64,000 nt of DNA from Acidovorax sp. RAC01 (GTDB lineage: Bacteria > Pseudomonadota > Gammaproteobacteria > Burkholderiales > Burkholderiaceae_C): positions 868,001-932,000 of the forward strand of contig NZ_CP016447.1 of the NCBI RefSeq assembly GCF_001714725.1. Direction: 5' to 3'. Position numbers and translations under genes: made by a program. Of this stretch, positions 28,439 to 37,138 are shown one piece after another; position 1 is the stretch's first letter; each line of letters begins with the position of its first letter. Under the pieces are notes generated by a model. The model did no database searches, was not told the origin of the DNA, and saw only the letters and a list, made by a program, of their open reading frames with translations.

Positions 28439-29699
28439 TGCGGCCTCCCTCGGCATCTGGGCCTTGCAGTTCACCCCGCGGGTGGCTGTGCTGGAGGATT
28501 CCGTGGTCGCAGAAATGGCGGGCAGCGCACGCCTGTTCGGAGGCCTGGAGCACCTGCGCGCGCAGGTGGAATGCGGAGCACAGGAGCTGGGCGCCCGCGT
28601 GGCCTGGGCACCCACTGGCACCGCCGCCCTGGCACTGGTGCGCCATGCGGGCAGCGCACATGCCCTCGACGGTTTCAGGGCCCCGCTGGCCCAGGTGCTG
28701 GATGCCCTGCCCCTGCAGGCCATCCCCGCCGTTGCACGGCACGCGCCCACGCTGGCCCGGGTGGGCTGCCGCACGCTGGGCGATGTGCGCAGGCTGCCCC
28801 GCGGCGGGCTGGGCCGGCGGTTTGACAAAGACTTGCTCACGGCACTGGACCAGGCCTATGGCTTGCGGCCGGAGGCCTGGGAATGGATCACCCTGCCCGA
28901 GCAGTTTCAGGCCCGGCTGGAGCTGATGTCGCGGGTCGAATCGGCCCCGGCCCTGCTGTTTGGCGCGCGGCGCCTGCTGGTGCAGATGGCTGGCTGGCTA
29001 GCAGCCCGGCGCCTGGGCACCACGGCCTTCACCCTGCGCTGGTGCCACGATGTGATGCGCGCCAGGGATGCCGGCACCGGGGGCGAACTGACGGTGCGCA
29101 CGGCGCAGCCCACACAGAACACCGAACACCTGGCGCGCCTGCTGGCCGAGCACCTGGCCCGCGTGCAGTTGCTGGCCCCGGCCGGTGACCTGGAACTGCT
29201 GGCCACCGAGGTGGTGCCCCTCGCCGAGGAAAGCCGCTCGCTCATTCCGGAAACCCTGCGCAAGGGCGGCAGCACCGACCTGGCGCTGGAGCGCATACAG
29301 GCCCGCCTGGGCAATGCCTGCGTGCGCCGGCCGCTGATGTCGCCCGACCATCGGCTCGAATGGATGCAAAGCTGGGACAGCGCGCTGGACCGCCGCCCCC
29401 GCCCGCATGAAGCGGTGTATGCCTTTCCCCTGCCCACCTGGGTGCTGGATGAGCCCCTGCGGCTGATCGAACGCGACAACCGCCCCTGCTACCAGGGGCC
29501 GCTGCAGATGCTGCTGGGCCCCGACCGGATCGAGGGCGGCTGGTGGCACCGCAGCGCTGCAGGCCCTGATGCCGTGCCGCTGAACGTGCAGCGCGACTAC
29601 TGGCTGGCGCTGAGCCCGCACGCGGGCGTGCTGTGGATTTTTCAGCAGCGGCTGGCACACGACCAGACGGCCTGGTTCCTGCACGGGCACTTTGCCTGA
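28377..29699 (+). CDS. imuB: SOS mutasome protein ImuB (inactive Y-family polymerase)
   Basis: The protein is 440 aa. It has the Y-family-like layout (WALQFTPRVAVLEDSVVAEMAGSARLFGG, HhH region RVGCRTLGDVRRLPRGGLGRRF) but no catalytic acidic triad is seen, as known for ImuB, which serves as the clamp- and DnaE2-binding hub. The start ATG at 28377 has GAGGAGG seven bases before it, inside the end of imuA. The N terminus is short compared with active Y-polymerases. dnaE2 follows after 14 bases. Confidence 0.92.
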   Translation: MLGHWAALLPLPLPACPSPIDAASLGIWALQFTPRVAVLEDSVVAEMAGSARLFGGLEHLRAQVECGAQELGARVAWAPTGTAALALVRHAGSAHALDGFRAPLAQVLDALPLQAIPAVARHAPTLARVGCRTLGDVRRLPRGGLGRRFDKDLLTALDQAYGLRPEAWEWITLPEQFQARLELMSRVESAPALLFGARRLLVQMAGWLAARRLGTTAFTLRWCHDVMRARDAGTGGELTVRTAQPTQNTEHLARLLAEHLARVQLLAPAGDLELLATEVVPLAEESRSLIPETLRKGGSTDLALERIQARLGNACVRRPLMSPDHRLEWMQSWDSALDRRPRPHEAVYAFPLPTWVLDEPLRLIERDNRPCYQGPLQMLLGPDRIEGGWWHRSAAGPDAVPLNVQRDYWLALSPHAGVLWIFQQRLAHDQTAWFLHGHFA

Positions 29700-29713
29700 C
29701 AGCCATCCTGCGC

Positions 29714-32700
29714 ATGACGGCCTCCGCCCGATCTCTGCCCGACTACGCAGAACTGCGCTGCGTGTCGAACTTCACCTTCCTGCGGGGCGCCAGCCACCCC
29801 GAGGAGCTGGTGGAGCGCGCCAGGGAACTGGGCTACCGGGCCATTGCCATCACCGACGAGTGCACCATGGCCGGGGTGGTACGCGCCCATGTGGCGGCCA
29901 AGGCGGCAGACCTGCCGCTGCTGCTGGGCTCGCAGTTTTCCATCACGCCGCGCAGCAGTGCCGAAGCACCTTTCACGCTGGTGGTGCTGGCGCAGAACCT
30001 GAACGGCTACGGCAACCTGTGCGCCTTCATCACCCGGCTGCGGCGCGCATCGGACAAGGGCACCTACCGCCTTACGCTGGACCACATCACCGGTGGCGAA
30101 CTCACCGACTGCCTGGCCCTGCTCTGCCCCGACCGCAAGGCCACGCAGGCGCAGCTGGAAAGCCTGGGCCTGTGGGCGCTGCACCACTTCACCGGGCGCT
30201 GCTGGATCGGGGTGGACCAGATGCGCCGCCTGGATGACGAGCTGTGGCTGCACCGCATGGGCCACCTGTCGGGCATCACCGCTCTGCCGCTGGTGGCCGT
30301 GGGCGATGTGCACATGCATGTGCGCTCGCGCAAGCCGCTGCAGGACGTGCTGACCGCCACCCGCCTGGGCAAGCCCCTGGCCGAATGCGGCCATGCCCTG
30401 CAGCGCAGTGCAGAGCAGCACCTGCGCACCCGGCTGCGGCTGGCTCGCACCTTTGCACCCGATCTGCTGGCCGAGACCCTGCAGGTGGTGGCACGCTGCA
30501 GCTTCAGCCTGGACGAACTGAAATACCAGTACCCCGACGAGGTGGTGCCGCACGGGCACACGGCCGCGAGCTTTCTGCGCCAGGTGACGTACGAAGGCGC
30601 GGGGCGCCGCTGGCCGCAGGGCATCACCGCTGCCGTGCACGCACAGATCGAGCACGAGCTGTCGCTGATCTGCGAGCTGCGCTACGAGCACTACTTCCTT
30701 ACCGTGTACGACATCGTGGCGTTTGCGCGATCTCGGCACATCCTGTGCCAGGGCCGGGGCTCGGCGGCCAACAGTGTGGTCTGCTACTGCCTGGGCGTGA
30801 CCGAGGTGGATCCGGCTCGCATGTCGGTGCTGTTCGAGCGCTTCATCAGCAAGGAGCGCAACGAGCCCCCCGACATCGACATCGACTTCGAGCACCAGCG
30901 CCGCGAGGAAGTCATCCAGTACCTGTACGCCAAGTACGGGCGCGACCGCGCCGCGCTGACGGCCACCGTCATCCGCTACCGGCCCCGCTCAGCCATCCGC
31001 GATGTGGGCAAGGCGCTGGGCTTTGACCTGGCCACGCTCGACGCCATCGCCAAAGGGCAAAAGTGGTTTGACGGCACCGACGTGCGGCTGGAACTTTTTG
31101 ACGAGCTGGGCATAAACGCGCAGGACCTGGCCGTGCGCCAGCTCATCACCCTCACCGGCCAGCTCATCGGCTTTCCCCGCCACCTGTCGCAGCACACGGG
31201 CGGCTTTGTGCTCACGCGCGACCTGCTGTGCCGCATGGTGCCGGTGCAGAACGCCTCCATGCCCGACCGCACGGTGATCGAGTGGGACAAGGACGATCTG
31301 GACGCTGCCGGGCTGCTCAAGGTGGATGTGCTGGCGCTGGGCATGTTGTCGGCCCTGCGGCGGGCGCTGGACCTCATCGGCCAGCGGCGCGGCTGCGAGT
31401 TCGGCATGCAGGACATCCCGGCCGAAGACCCCGCCACCTACGACATGGTGTGCAAGGCCGACACCATCGGCGTGTTCCAGATCGAGAGCCGCGCCCAGAT
31501 GAGCATGCTGCCCCGGCTGCGCCCCCGGTGCTTCTACGACCTGGTGATCGAAGTCGCCATCGTGCGGCCCGGCCCCATCCAGGGCGGAATGGTCCACCCC
31601 TACCTCAACCGGCGCCAGGGCAAGGAGCCCGTGACCTACCCCAGCGAGGCACTCAAGACCGCCCTCGGCCGCACACTGGGCGTGCCGGTGTTTCAGGAAC
31701 AGGTGATGCAGATCTCCATCCTGGCGGCGGGGTTCACGCCCGGCGAGGCCGACGGCCTGCGCCGCGCCATGGCGGCCTGGAAGCGCAAGGGTGGGCTGGG
31801 CAAGTACTACAGCCGCATCGTCGATGGCATGACGGCACGCGGCTATGCGCGCGAATTTGCCGAGCAGATCTTCGAGCAGATCAAGGGCTTCTCGGAGTAC
31901 GGCTTCCCCGAAAGCCATGCCGCCAGCTTTGCCCTGCTGGTGTATGCCTCGTCGTGGATCAAGTGCCACGAACCCGCCGCGTTCCTGGCGGCGCTGCTCA
32001 ACAGCCAGCCCATGGGTTTCTACAGCGCCAGCCAGCTGGTGCAGGATGCGCGCCGCCATGGCGTGGAGGTGCGCCCGGTCGATGTGATGTACAGCGATGC
32101 CGAAACCTCGCTGGAAGACCTGCCGGACACCCCTGCCGTGCGCCTGGGCCTGCACCTGGTGCACGGCCTGCGGGCGGCCAGCGCCGGGCGCATCATGGCC
32201 GAGCGCCTGCGGGCGCCTTTCGACAGCGCCGAGGAGCTGGCCCGGCGCTGCGAACTGGAGCAGTACGAGATGAAGCTGCTGGCCGCCGCCGGTGCGCTGG
32301 CCTCCCTGTCGGGCCACCGGCGCCAGCAGGTGTGGGATGCCGCTGCCCTGCAAGCACCGCCCCGGCTGTTGCAGGATGCCCCCGTGGGGGAAGACTTTCT
32401 GGAGCTGCCCGCAGCCTCCGAGGGCGAGGATGTGCTGTGGGATTACGCATCGGTGGGCCTGACCTTGCGCAGCCACCCCATGGCACTGCTGCGGTCCCGG
32501 CTCGACCGGTACAAACTCAAGACATCGCAAGACCTGCGCCGCATTCCCGACGGCCGCACGGTGCGCACCGCCGGTATCGTCACGCTGCGCCAGCAGCCGG
32601 CCACGGCCAATGGCACCATTTTTGTGTCGCTGGAAGACGAGCACGGCGCCACCCAGGTCATTGTGTGGCGCAGCCTGCGCGAAACGCAGCGGCAGGTTCT

Positions 32701-32836
32701 GCTGGGCGCGCGGCTGCTGGCCGTCAAGGGGCGGTGGCAGCGCCAGGGCGATATCTGCAACCTGATTGCCGAGCGGCTGGCCGACCTCTCGCCCCTGCTG
32801 GGGCGCCTGGCCACCGAGAGCCGGGATTTCCGATGA
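29714..32836 (+). CDS. dnaE2: Error-prone DNA polymerase DnaE2 (ImuC)
   Basis: The protein is 1040 aa, the C-family error-prone polymerase of the SOS mutasome. An N-terminal PHP domain (YAELRCVSNFTFLRGASHPE, AIAITDECTMAGV) is followed by the palm with catalytic Asp pair in PPDIDIDFEHQRREE, the thumb/fingers, and a C-terminal OB-fold (TVRTAGIVTLRQQPATANGT). The ATG at 29714 begins just before the PHP domain. Its stop overlaps the alkB start in ATGA, so alkB is translated with it. Confidence 0.95.
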   Translation: MTASARSLPDYAELRCVSNFTFLRGASHPEELVERARELGYRAIAITDECTMAGVVRAHVAAKAADLPLLLGSQFSITPRSSAEAPFTLVVLAQNLNGYGNLCAFITRLRRASDKGTYRLTLDHITGGELTDCLALLCPDRKATQAQLESLGLWALHHFTGRCWIGVDQMRRLDDELWLHRMGHLSGITALPLVAVGDVHMHVRSRKPLQDVLTATRLGKPLAECGHALQRSAEQHLRTRLRLARTFAPDLLAETLQVVARCSFSLDELKYQYPDEVVPHGHTAASFLRQVTYEGAGRRWPQGITAAVHAQIEHELSLICELRYEHYFLTVYDIVAFARSRHILCQGRGSAANSVVCYCLGVTEVDPARMSVLFERFISKERNEPPDIDIDFEHQRREEVIQYLYAKYGRDRAALTATVIRYRPRSAIRDVGKALGFDLATLDAIAKGQKWFDGTDVRLELFDELGINAQDLAVRQLITLTGQLIGFPRHLSQHTGGFVLTRDLLCRMVPVQNASMPDRTVIEWDKDDLDAAGLLKVDVLALGMLSALRRALDLIGQRRGCEFGMQDIPAEDPATYDMVCKADTIGVFQIESRAQMSMLPRLRPRCFYDLVIEVAIVRPGPIQGGMVHPYLNRRQGKEPVTYPSEALKTALGRTLGVPVFQEQVMQISILAAGFTPGEADGLRRAMAAWKRKGGLGKYYSRIVDGMTARGYAREFAEQIFEQIKGFSEYGFPESHAASFALLVYASSWIKCHEPAAFLAALLNSQPMGFYSASQLVQDARRHGVEVRPVDVMYSDAETSLEDLPDTPAVRLGLHLVHGLRAASAGRIMAERLRAPFDSAEELARRCELEQYEMKLLAAAGALASLSGHRRQQVWDAAALQAPPRLLQDAPVGEDFLELPAASEGEDVLWDYASVGLTLRSHPMALLRSRLDRYKLKTSQDLRRIPDGRTVRTAGIVTLRQQPATANGTIFVSLEDEHGATQVIVWRSLRETQRQVLLGARLLAVKGRWQRQGDICNLIAERLADLSPLLGRLATESRDFR

Positions 32837-33432
32837 AGGTACCGCGACCCATGGAACAACAGACCACGCTGTTCGGCAACGAACCCGTGGCAGCCTCCAT
32901 CCCGGGGCTGGTGTATCAGCCCGAATTTCTGAGTGCTGGCGAAGAACAGCATGTGTTGCAGATCGTCCAGTCGCTGCCACTGCATGCCGGCCGCTACAAA
33001 CAGTACCTGGCGCGCAGGCGCGTGGCGAGTTTTGGCGGCTCGTACGACTTTGACGCCCAGCGCCTGAAGCCTGCACAGGCGCTGGACCCTCGCCTGCACC
33101 CGCTGCGCGACCGCGTGGCCGCCTGGTTGGGCGTGCCGCCGCAGGCGCTGGCGCATGCCCTGGTGGCGGAATACGCACCGGGCACGCCCCTGGGCTGGCA
33201 CCGGGACGTGCCCGACTTTGAAACCATCGTCGGCATCTCGCTGGGCGGACATGCACGATTGCGGTTTCGGCCCTATCCCGACATGCCCGCTACCCGCCGG
33301 GGCGTGCAGCTGGAAGTGGCCCCGCGGTCCCTGTACCAGATGGCCGGCGCAGCGCGATGGGACTGGCAGCACAGCGTGGCGCCCACGCTAGAGCCGCGCT
33401 GGTCCATTACCTTCCGCACCCGACGGCGCTAG
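32833..33432 (+). CDS. alkB: AlkB-family 2-oxoglutarate/Fe(II) DNA repair dioxygenase
   Basis: The protein is 199 aa. Iron ligands fit His123 and Asp125 in GWHRDVPDF and His180 in WQHSVAP; 2-oxoglutarate-binding Arg189 and Arg195 are in RWSITFRTRRR. It directly reverses alkyl damage on DNA or RNA bases. It overlaps dnaE2 by four bases, so it belongs to the LexA-controlled operon. The stop codon TAG is part of the CTAG target duplicated by the IS5-family element inserted immediately after it, so the insertion left the gene whole. An internal ATG at 32851 is an alternative start. Confidence 0.92.
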   Translation: MKVPRPMEQQTTLFGNEPVAASIPGLVYQPEFLSAGEEQHVLQIVQSLPLHAGRYKQYLARRRVASFGGSYDFDAQRLKPAQALDPRLHPLRDRVAAWLGVPPQALAHALVAEYAPGTPLGWHRDVPDFETIVGISLGGHARLRFRPYPDMPATRRGVQLEVAPRSLYQMAGAARWDWQHSVAPTLEPRWSITFRTRRR

Positions 33433-34610
33433 GGAAGCTCTTCACGAATCGGATCTGGCTGTGCCATAGCGATGCGGAACTAAAACAGCACCTGCTTTCG
33501 AGAGTTGGGCACGCCCAGCAGGCGCTGCGCGAGGGCAATTGCCCGGTTTCCAGGGGCACTAAGCCCCTTGCAGACGCACCTGTCCCCGACAGGCCAGCAG
33601 TTTGTGCCTTGCCATCCACAGATTTGACAGCGCAAATAGCGTGACGATCTGCGCCGTGTTCTTCTTGAGCCCACGGTAGCGCACCTTCACATATCCAAAC
33701 TGCTGCTTGATCACTCGGAACGGGTGCTCCACCCTGGCCCGGATGCTGGCCTTGGTGCGTTCAAGTTGATCGATCAGCACCCCCACAGGGTTGCCCTTGT
33801 CCAGAGCCCGGCGCAACCCAGGGCGCATGGCCACATGCCATCGCACGTTCTTGTTGGCATCGGGCCGCCTGTCCACCCCTTGGTAGCCCGCGTCACCAAA
33901 GGCATCAGTTTCTTGCCCATGCAGCAGACTGTTTGCTTCAACCACGTCGTTCACATTGCCGCTGGTGCCTCGAACGCTGTGCACCAGGCCTGAGTCCGCA
34001 TCTACGCCAATGTGGGCCTTCATGCCGAAGTACCACTGGTTGCCCTTCTTGCTTTGGTGCATCTCGGGGTCGCGCTCGCCCTTTTGATTCTTGGTGGAGC
34101 TGGGTGCGGCAATGAGCGTGGCATCCACCACCGTGCCCGCTTTGAGTTGCAGCCCTTTGGCCTGCAGCAGCGCATTGACGGTAGCGAGTATTTGTTCGGC
34201 CAGCTTGTGGCGCTCCAGCAGATGCCTGAAACGCAAGATGCTCGATTCACTGGGGATGTGTTCATCCCAGTGAGACAGGCCGGCAAAGTCCCGAAAGGCA
34301 GGCACGTCGTGCAGTGCTTCTTCCATGGCTGGGTCGCTGAGCTTGAACCACTGCTGCATGAAATGGATGCGCAGCAGGATCTGCACCGAAAAAGGCTGCT
34401 GGCCCCGGCGTCCGCACTCGGGTGCGTAGGGCTCTATCAGCGAGACCAGTTCAGCCCAGGGCACCACCAGTTCCATGGAGTCAAGGAATTCACGCTTGCG
34501 CGTGCGCTTGGTGGTGTTGCTCAGTCCCAGGCTGCTTTGCTTCATGGCCTTATTGTCTCGGCTTCAAGCATTCGTCGGCACAGGACGCGGGGGATTCGTG
34601 CAGAGGGTCC
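33433..34610 (-). mobile_element. IS5-family insertion sequence, copy 1 (1178 bp)
   Basis: The ends are imperfect inverted repeats (GGAAGCTCTTCACGAATC at the left; GGACCCTCTGCACGAATC read inward from the right). CTAG flanks both sides (33429-33432 and 34611-34614), consistent with a 4-bp target duplication. A single transposase gene fills the minus strand. A same-length copy in the same orientation lies at 41545-42722. Confidence 0.92.
33559..34545 (-). CDS. IS5-family transposase, copy 1
   Basis: The protein is 328 aa and appears intact. It has a DUF772-type N terminus (FLDSMELVVPWAELVSLIEP), DDE catalytic parts (VVDATLIAAPSSTKN, GDAGYQGVDRR, and the Y-R-E/K region RARVEHPFRVIKQQFGYVKVRYRG). 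It is identical at the protein level to copy 2 at 41671-42657. Confidence 0.95.
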   Translation of the reverse strand: MKQSSLGLSNTTKRTRKREFLDSMELVVPWAELVSLIEPYAPECGRRGQQPFSVQILLRIHFMQQWFKLSDPAMEEALHDVPAFRDFAGLSHWDEHIPSESSILRFRHLLERHKLAEQILATVNALLQAKGLQLKAGTVVDATLIAAPSSTKNQKGERDPEMHQSKKGNQWYFGMKAHIGVDADSGLVHSVRGTSGNVNDVVEANSLLHGQETDAFGDAGYQGVDRRPDANKNVRWHVAMRPGLRRALDKGNPVGVLIDQLERTKASIRARVEHPFRVIKQQFGYVKVRYRGLKKNTAQIVTLFALSNLWMARHKLLACRGQVRLQGA

Positions 34611-34720
34611 CTAGGGCAACAGCCCTGCGCCCTTGCCAGACGGAGAGCGAACTCCGCTCTTGCGCAGACAATGCACTGGTCAAGCCAATCCGTCGGGGGC
34701 ATCGACAAGGAGGGTACATC

Positions 34721-36076
34721 TTGCAAGGCAGCGAAGACTTCTCGGCCACGCTGGCAGTGCTGGCCAGCGCACTGGGCTGCGGTCTGCTGATGGGCATTGA
34801 GCGCGAACGCCGCAAGGGCCATGGGCCGGGCCGTGGGCCGGCTGGCATCCGCACCTTCACGCTCACCAGCCTCATGGGCGGTATCGCCGCGGTGCTGGGT
34901 TCACCGGCGCTGATTGCAGTGGGTGGCGTTTTTGTGGCGGCACTGGGCCTGCTCAGCGCGTGGCGCGACAAGCTCGACCCCGGCATGACGACCGAAATCG
35001 CTCTGTTGCTGGCGTACCTGATTGGCGTGATGTGCGCCACCAGCCAGCCCCTGGCCGCAGCCCTGGCTGTCACGGCCACGGTGCTGATGGCCGCACGCGA
35101 CTCGCTGCACCGTTTCTCCCGCCACTGGCTGCAGCCCGGCGAAGCCCGTGACGGCCTCATGCTGGCTGCACTGGCCCTGCTGGTGGTGCCGCTGGTACCT
35201 GACCGCCCCTTGTGGGGCACTGCGCTCAACCCGCAGGTCGTGGCCCGGTTGCTGCTGGTACTGTTGCTCATCCAGTCGGTCGCCCATGTGGCGCGCCGCC
35301 TGATGCAGGCCAGGCATGCGCTGGGCCTGGCTGCTCTGGCGTCGGGCTTCGTGTCCAGCACCGCCACCATCGCCACCTTGGGCCTGCAGGCGCGCAACAC
35401 CCCAGCACAGGCGCGGCTGCAGGCAGGCGCAGGTGTGCTCTCTTGTGCGGCCACCATGGTGCAGCTGCTGGTGGTGGCCGCCACCGTGCAGCCCGCATGG
35501 CTGCAGGCAATGGCCGCCCCGGCCACAGCGGCAACGGTCGTCGCCCTGGCATGGGGAGCCTGGCTCATGCGGCCCGCAGCGGCGACCCCAGCATCCTTGC
35601 ACGACACGGCCGCACCCAATGGCGACGATGCCCGGACCACTGCGGCACGGGTGCCTCCCGCCCCATTGCCCGCAACCGACCAACAGGGGCTTGCCTCCTC
35701 CGCATCACCCCCCGTGGCCGATTCGCGCATGTTCAATCTGCGCGACGCCGCCGTGGTGGCCCTGCTGCTCACGGCCGTGCAGATCGCGGTCCACGGGCTC
35801 AAGTTGGCGTTTGGTGATGCAGGCCTCTTTGCAGGCGCCTTGCTGGCTGCGCTGGCAGACCTGCACGCCGCCACCGCCGCCGTCATGCTGCAGGGCACTC
35901 CCGCGGATCCGGGCCATACCGCCGTGGCACCGGCGCTGGTGGCCGCCGTGCTGGTGCATGCAGCCAGCAAAAGCGTGGTGGCCACAGTCAGCGGTGGCTG
36001 GCGTTTTGCGCGCTACGCGGTGCCCGGCATCTGGGTACATTCGCTGGTGTTTGCCGGATGGCTGCTGGTACGCTGA
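34721..36076 (+). CDS. MgtC/SapB-DUF4010 family membrane protein
   Basis: The protein is 451 aa. The N-terminal MgtC/SapB-like part (GCGLLMGIERERRKG, then AGIRTFTLTSLMGGIAAVLG) is followed by a DUF4010 region with many membrane segments and a polar Pro/Ala linker at about residues 290-330. The function is unknown. The start is taken as TTG at 34721 because AAGGAGG lies at 34708-34714; the frame stays open upstream into the insertion sequence, but that part is not protein-like. The IS5 copy ends about 110 bases upstream and may have changed its promoter. Confidence 0.82.
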   Translation: MQGSEDFSATLAVLASALGCGLLMGIERERRKGHGPGRGPAGIRTFTLTSLMGGIAAVLGSPALIAVGGVFVAALGLLSAWRDKLDPGMTTEIALLLAYLIGVMCATSQPLAAALAVTATVLMAARDSLHRFSRHWLQPGEARDGLMLAALALLVVPLVPDRPLWGTALNPQVVARLLLVLLLIQSVAHVARRLMQARHALGLAALASGFVSSTATIATLGLQARNTPAQARLQAGAGVLSCAATMVQLLVVAATVQPAWLQAMAAPATAATVVALAWGAWLMRPAAATPASLHDTAAPNGDDARTTAARVPPAPLPATDQQGLASSASPPVADSRMFNLRDAAVVALLLTAVQIAVHGLKLAFGDAGLFAGALLAALADLHAATAAVMLQGTPADPGHTAVAPALVAAVLVHAASKSVVATVSGGWRFARYAVPGIWVHSLVFAGWLLVR

Positions 36077-36198
36077 ACAGGCCCTGAGCAACCCCTGATC
36101 GGCGGTTGCAGACGTGTGGCCAAGAGCCCCAGCCAGCAATGCCTGCGGCGCCCGTCGTCCTCTCATTCTTCGTATCGCCCCATCACGGAACCCAACCC

Positions 36199-37047
36199 AT
36201 GCATCCGGCACGCTACCAGAACCAGAAGATCGCCTTTCTGACCCAGCATGGGAAACAAACCGTGATTGCAGCGGCGCTGGAGCCCGCCCTGGGTTGCACC
36301 ATCGAGCACGTGACCGGCTATGACACGGACCTGCTGGGCACTTTCACGCGAGAACTAAGCCGCCCCGGCACCCAGCTCGACGCAGCACGTCGAAAGGCGC
36401 GTAAAGGCATGGAGCTTTCGGGGTTGCCCCTGGGCCTGGCCAGCGAGGGAAGTTTCGGACCTGACCCTTTCACTGGCATGTTCCCCTGGAATGTCGAAAT
36501 GCTGGTGCTCATCGACGACGTGCTCGGCATCGAGATCGTGGGCGTGGCACAGGGCCCCGCGCGCAACGGTTGCCTGCTCACCGGCAGTTGGCAGGAAGCC
36601 GAGGCCTTTGCCGCACGCGAAGGCTTTCCGGAACACCATCTCGTGATGCGCCCCGAAGGACAGGACGACACACGCATCCACAAAGGTATCAGCAGCGCAG
36701 ATGCCCTGCGCACCTGTTTTGACGAGTGCCTGGCCCTGTCGCACAACGGCAAGGTGTGGATCGAAACCGACCTGCGGGCTTTTGCCAACCCCAGCCGCAT
36801 GAAACACATCGCGCAAGCCGCGGATGACCTTTGCACACGCCTCCAGGCAACCTGTCCCGCATGCGCCGCGCCCGGCTACGGAATCACTGGTCGCCAGCCT
36901 GGACTGCCGTGCGAGGCTTGCGGTCAAGCTACATCGAGCTACCGATCACAAATCTGGACCTGCGTGCGCTGCCGCCACCAGGCTGAGGAGCAGCGCACCG
37001 ATCGCGTGGTGGCCGAAGCACGCCACTGCGCCCGCTGCAATCCCTGA
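36199..37047 (+). CDS. DUF6671 family protein with C-terminal Cys-rich domain
   Basis: The protein is 282 aa. The N-terminal part (KIAFLTQHGKQTVIAAALEPALGC through GSFGPDPFTGMFPWNVEMLVLID) fits the DUF6671 family. The C-terminal 60 residues hold eight Cys in four pairs (CPAC, CEAC, CVRC, CARC), a double zinc-ribbon pattern. The role is unknown; a nucleic-acid or protein-binding zinc module is a reasonable guess. It follows the DUF4010 gene on the same strand within the IS-bounded region. The ATG at 36199 was preferred to an upstream frame extension. Confidence 0.78.
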   Translation: MHPARYQNQKIAFLTQHGKQTVIAAALEPALGCTIEHVTGYDTDLLGTFTRELSRPGTQLDAARRKARKGMELSGLPLGLASEGSFGPDPFTGMFPWNVEMLVLIDDVLGIEIVGVAQGPARNGCLLTGSWQEAEAFAAREGFPEHHLVMRPEGQDDTRIHKGISSADALRTCFDECLALSHNGKVWIETDLRAFANPSRMKHIAQAADDLCTRLQATCPACAAPGYGITGRQPGLPCEACGQATSSYRSQIWTCVRCRHQAEEQRTDRVVAEARHCARCNP

Positions 37048-37138
37048 ATGTGGCCGGGCTGTGCCCCTGGGTTGTGATCTTGCGTTGTCAAAGCTGTGCA
37101 CACGGCCACAGCATCTTCCCGGGTGGTTCAGCCGTCAG

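Noticed and set aside
30989..33256. 755-codon frame opposite dnaE2 and alkB
   Set aside because: It is rich in Gln, His and Arg with no recognisable domain and spans two real genes.
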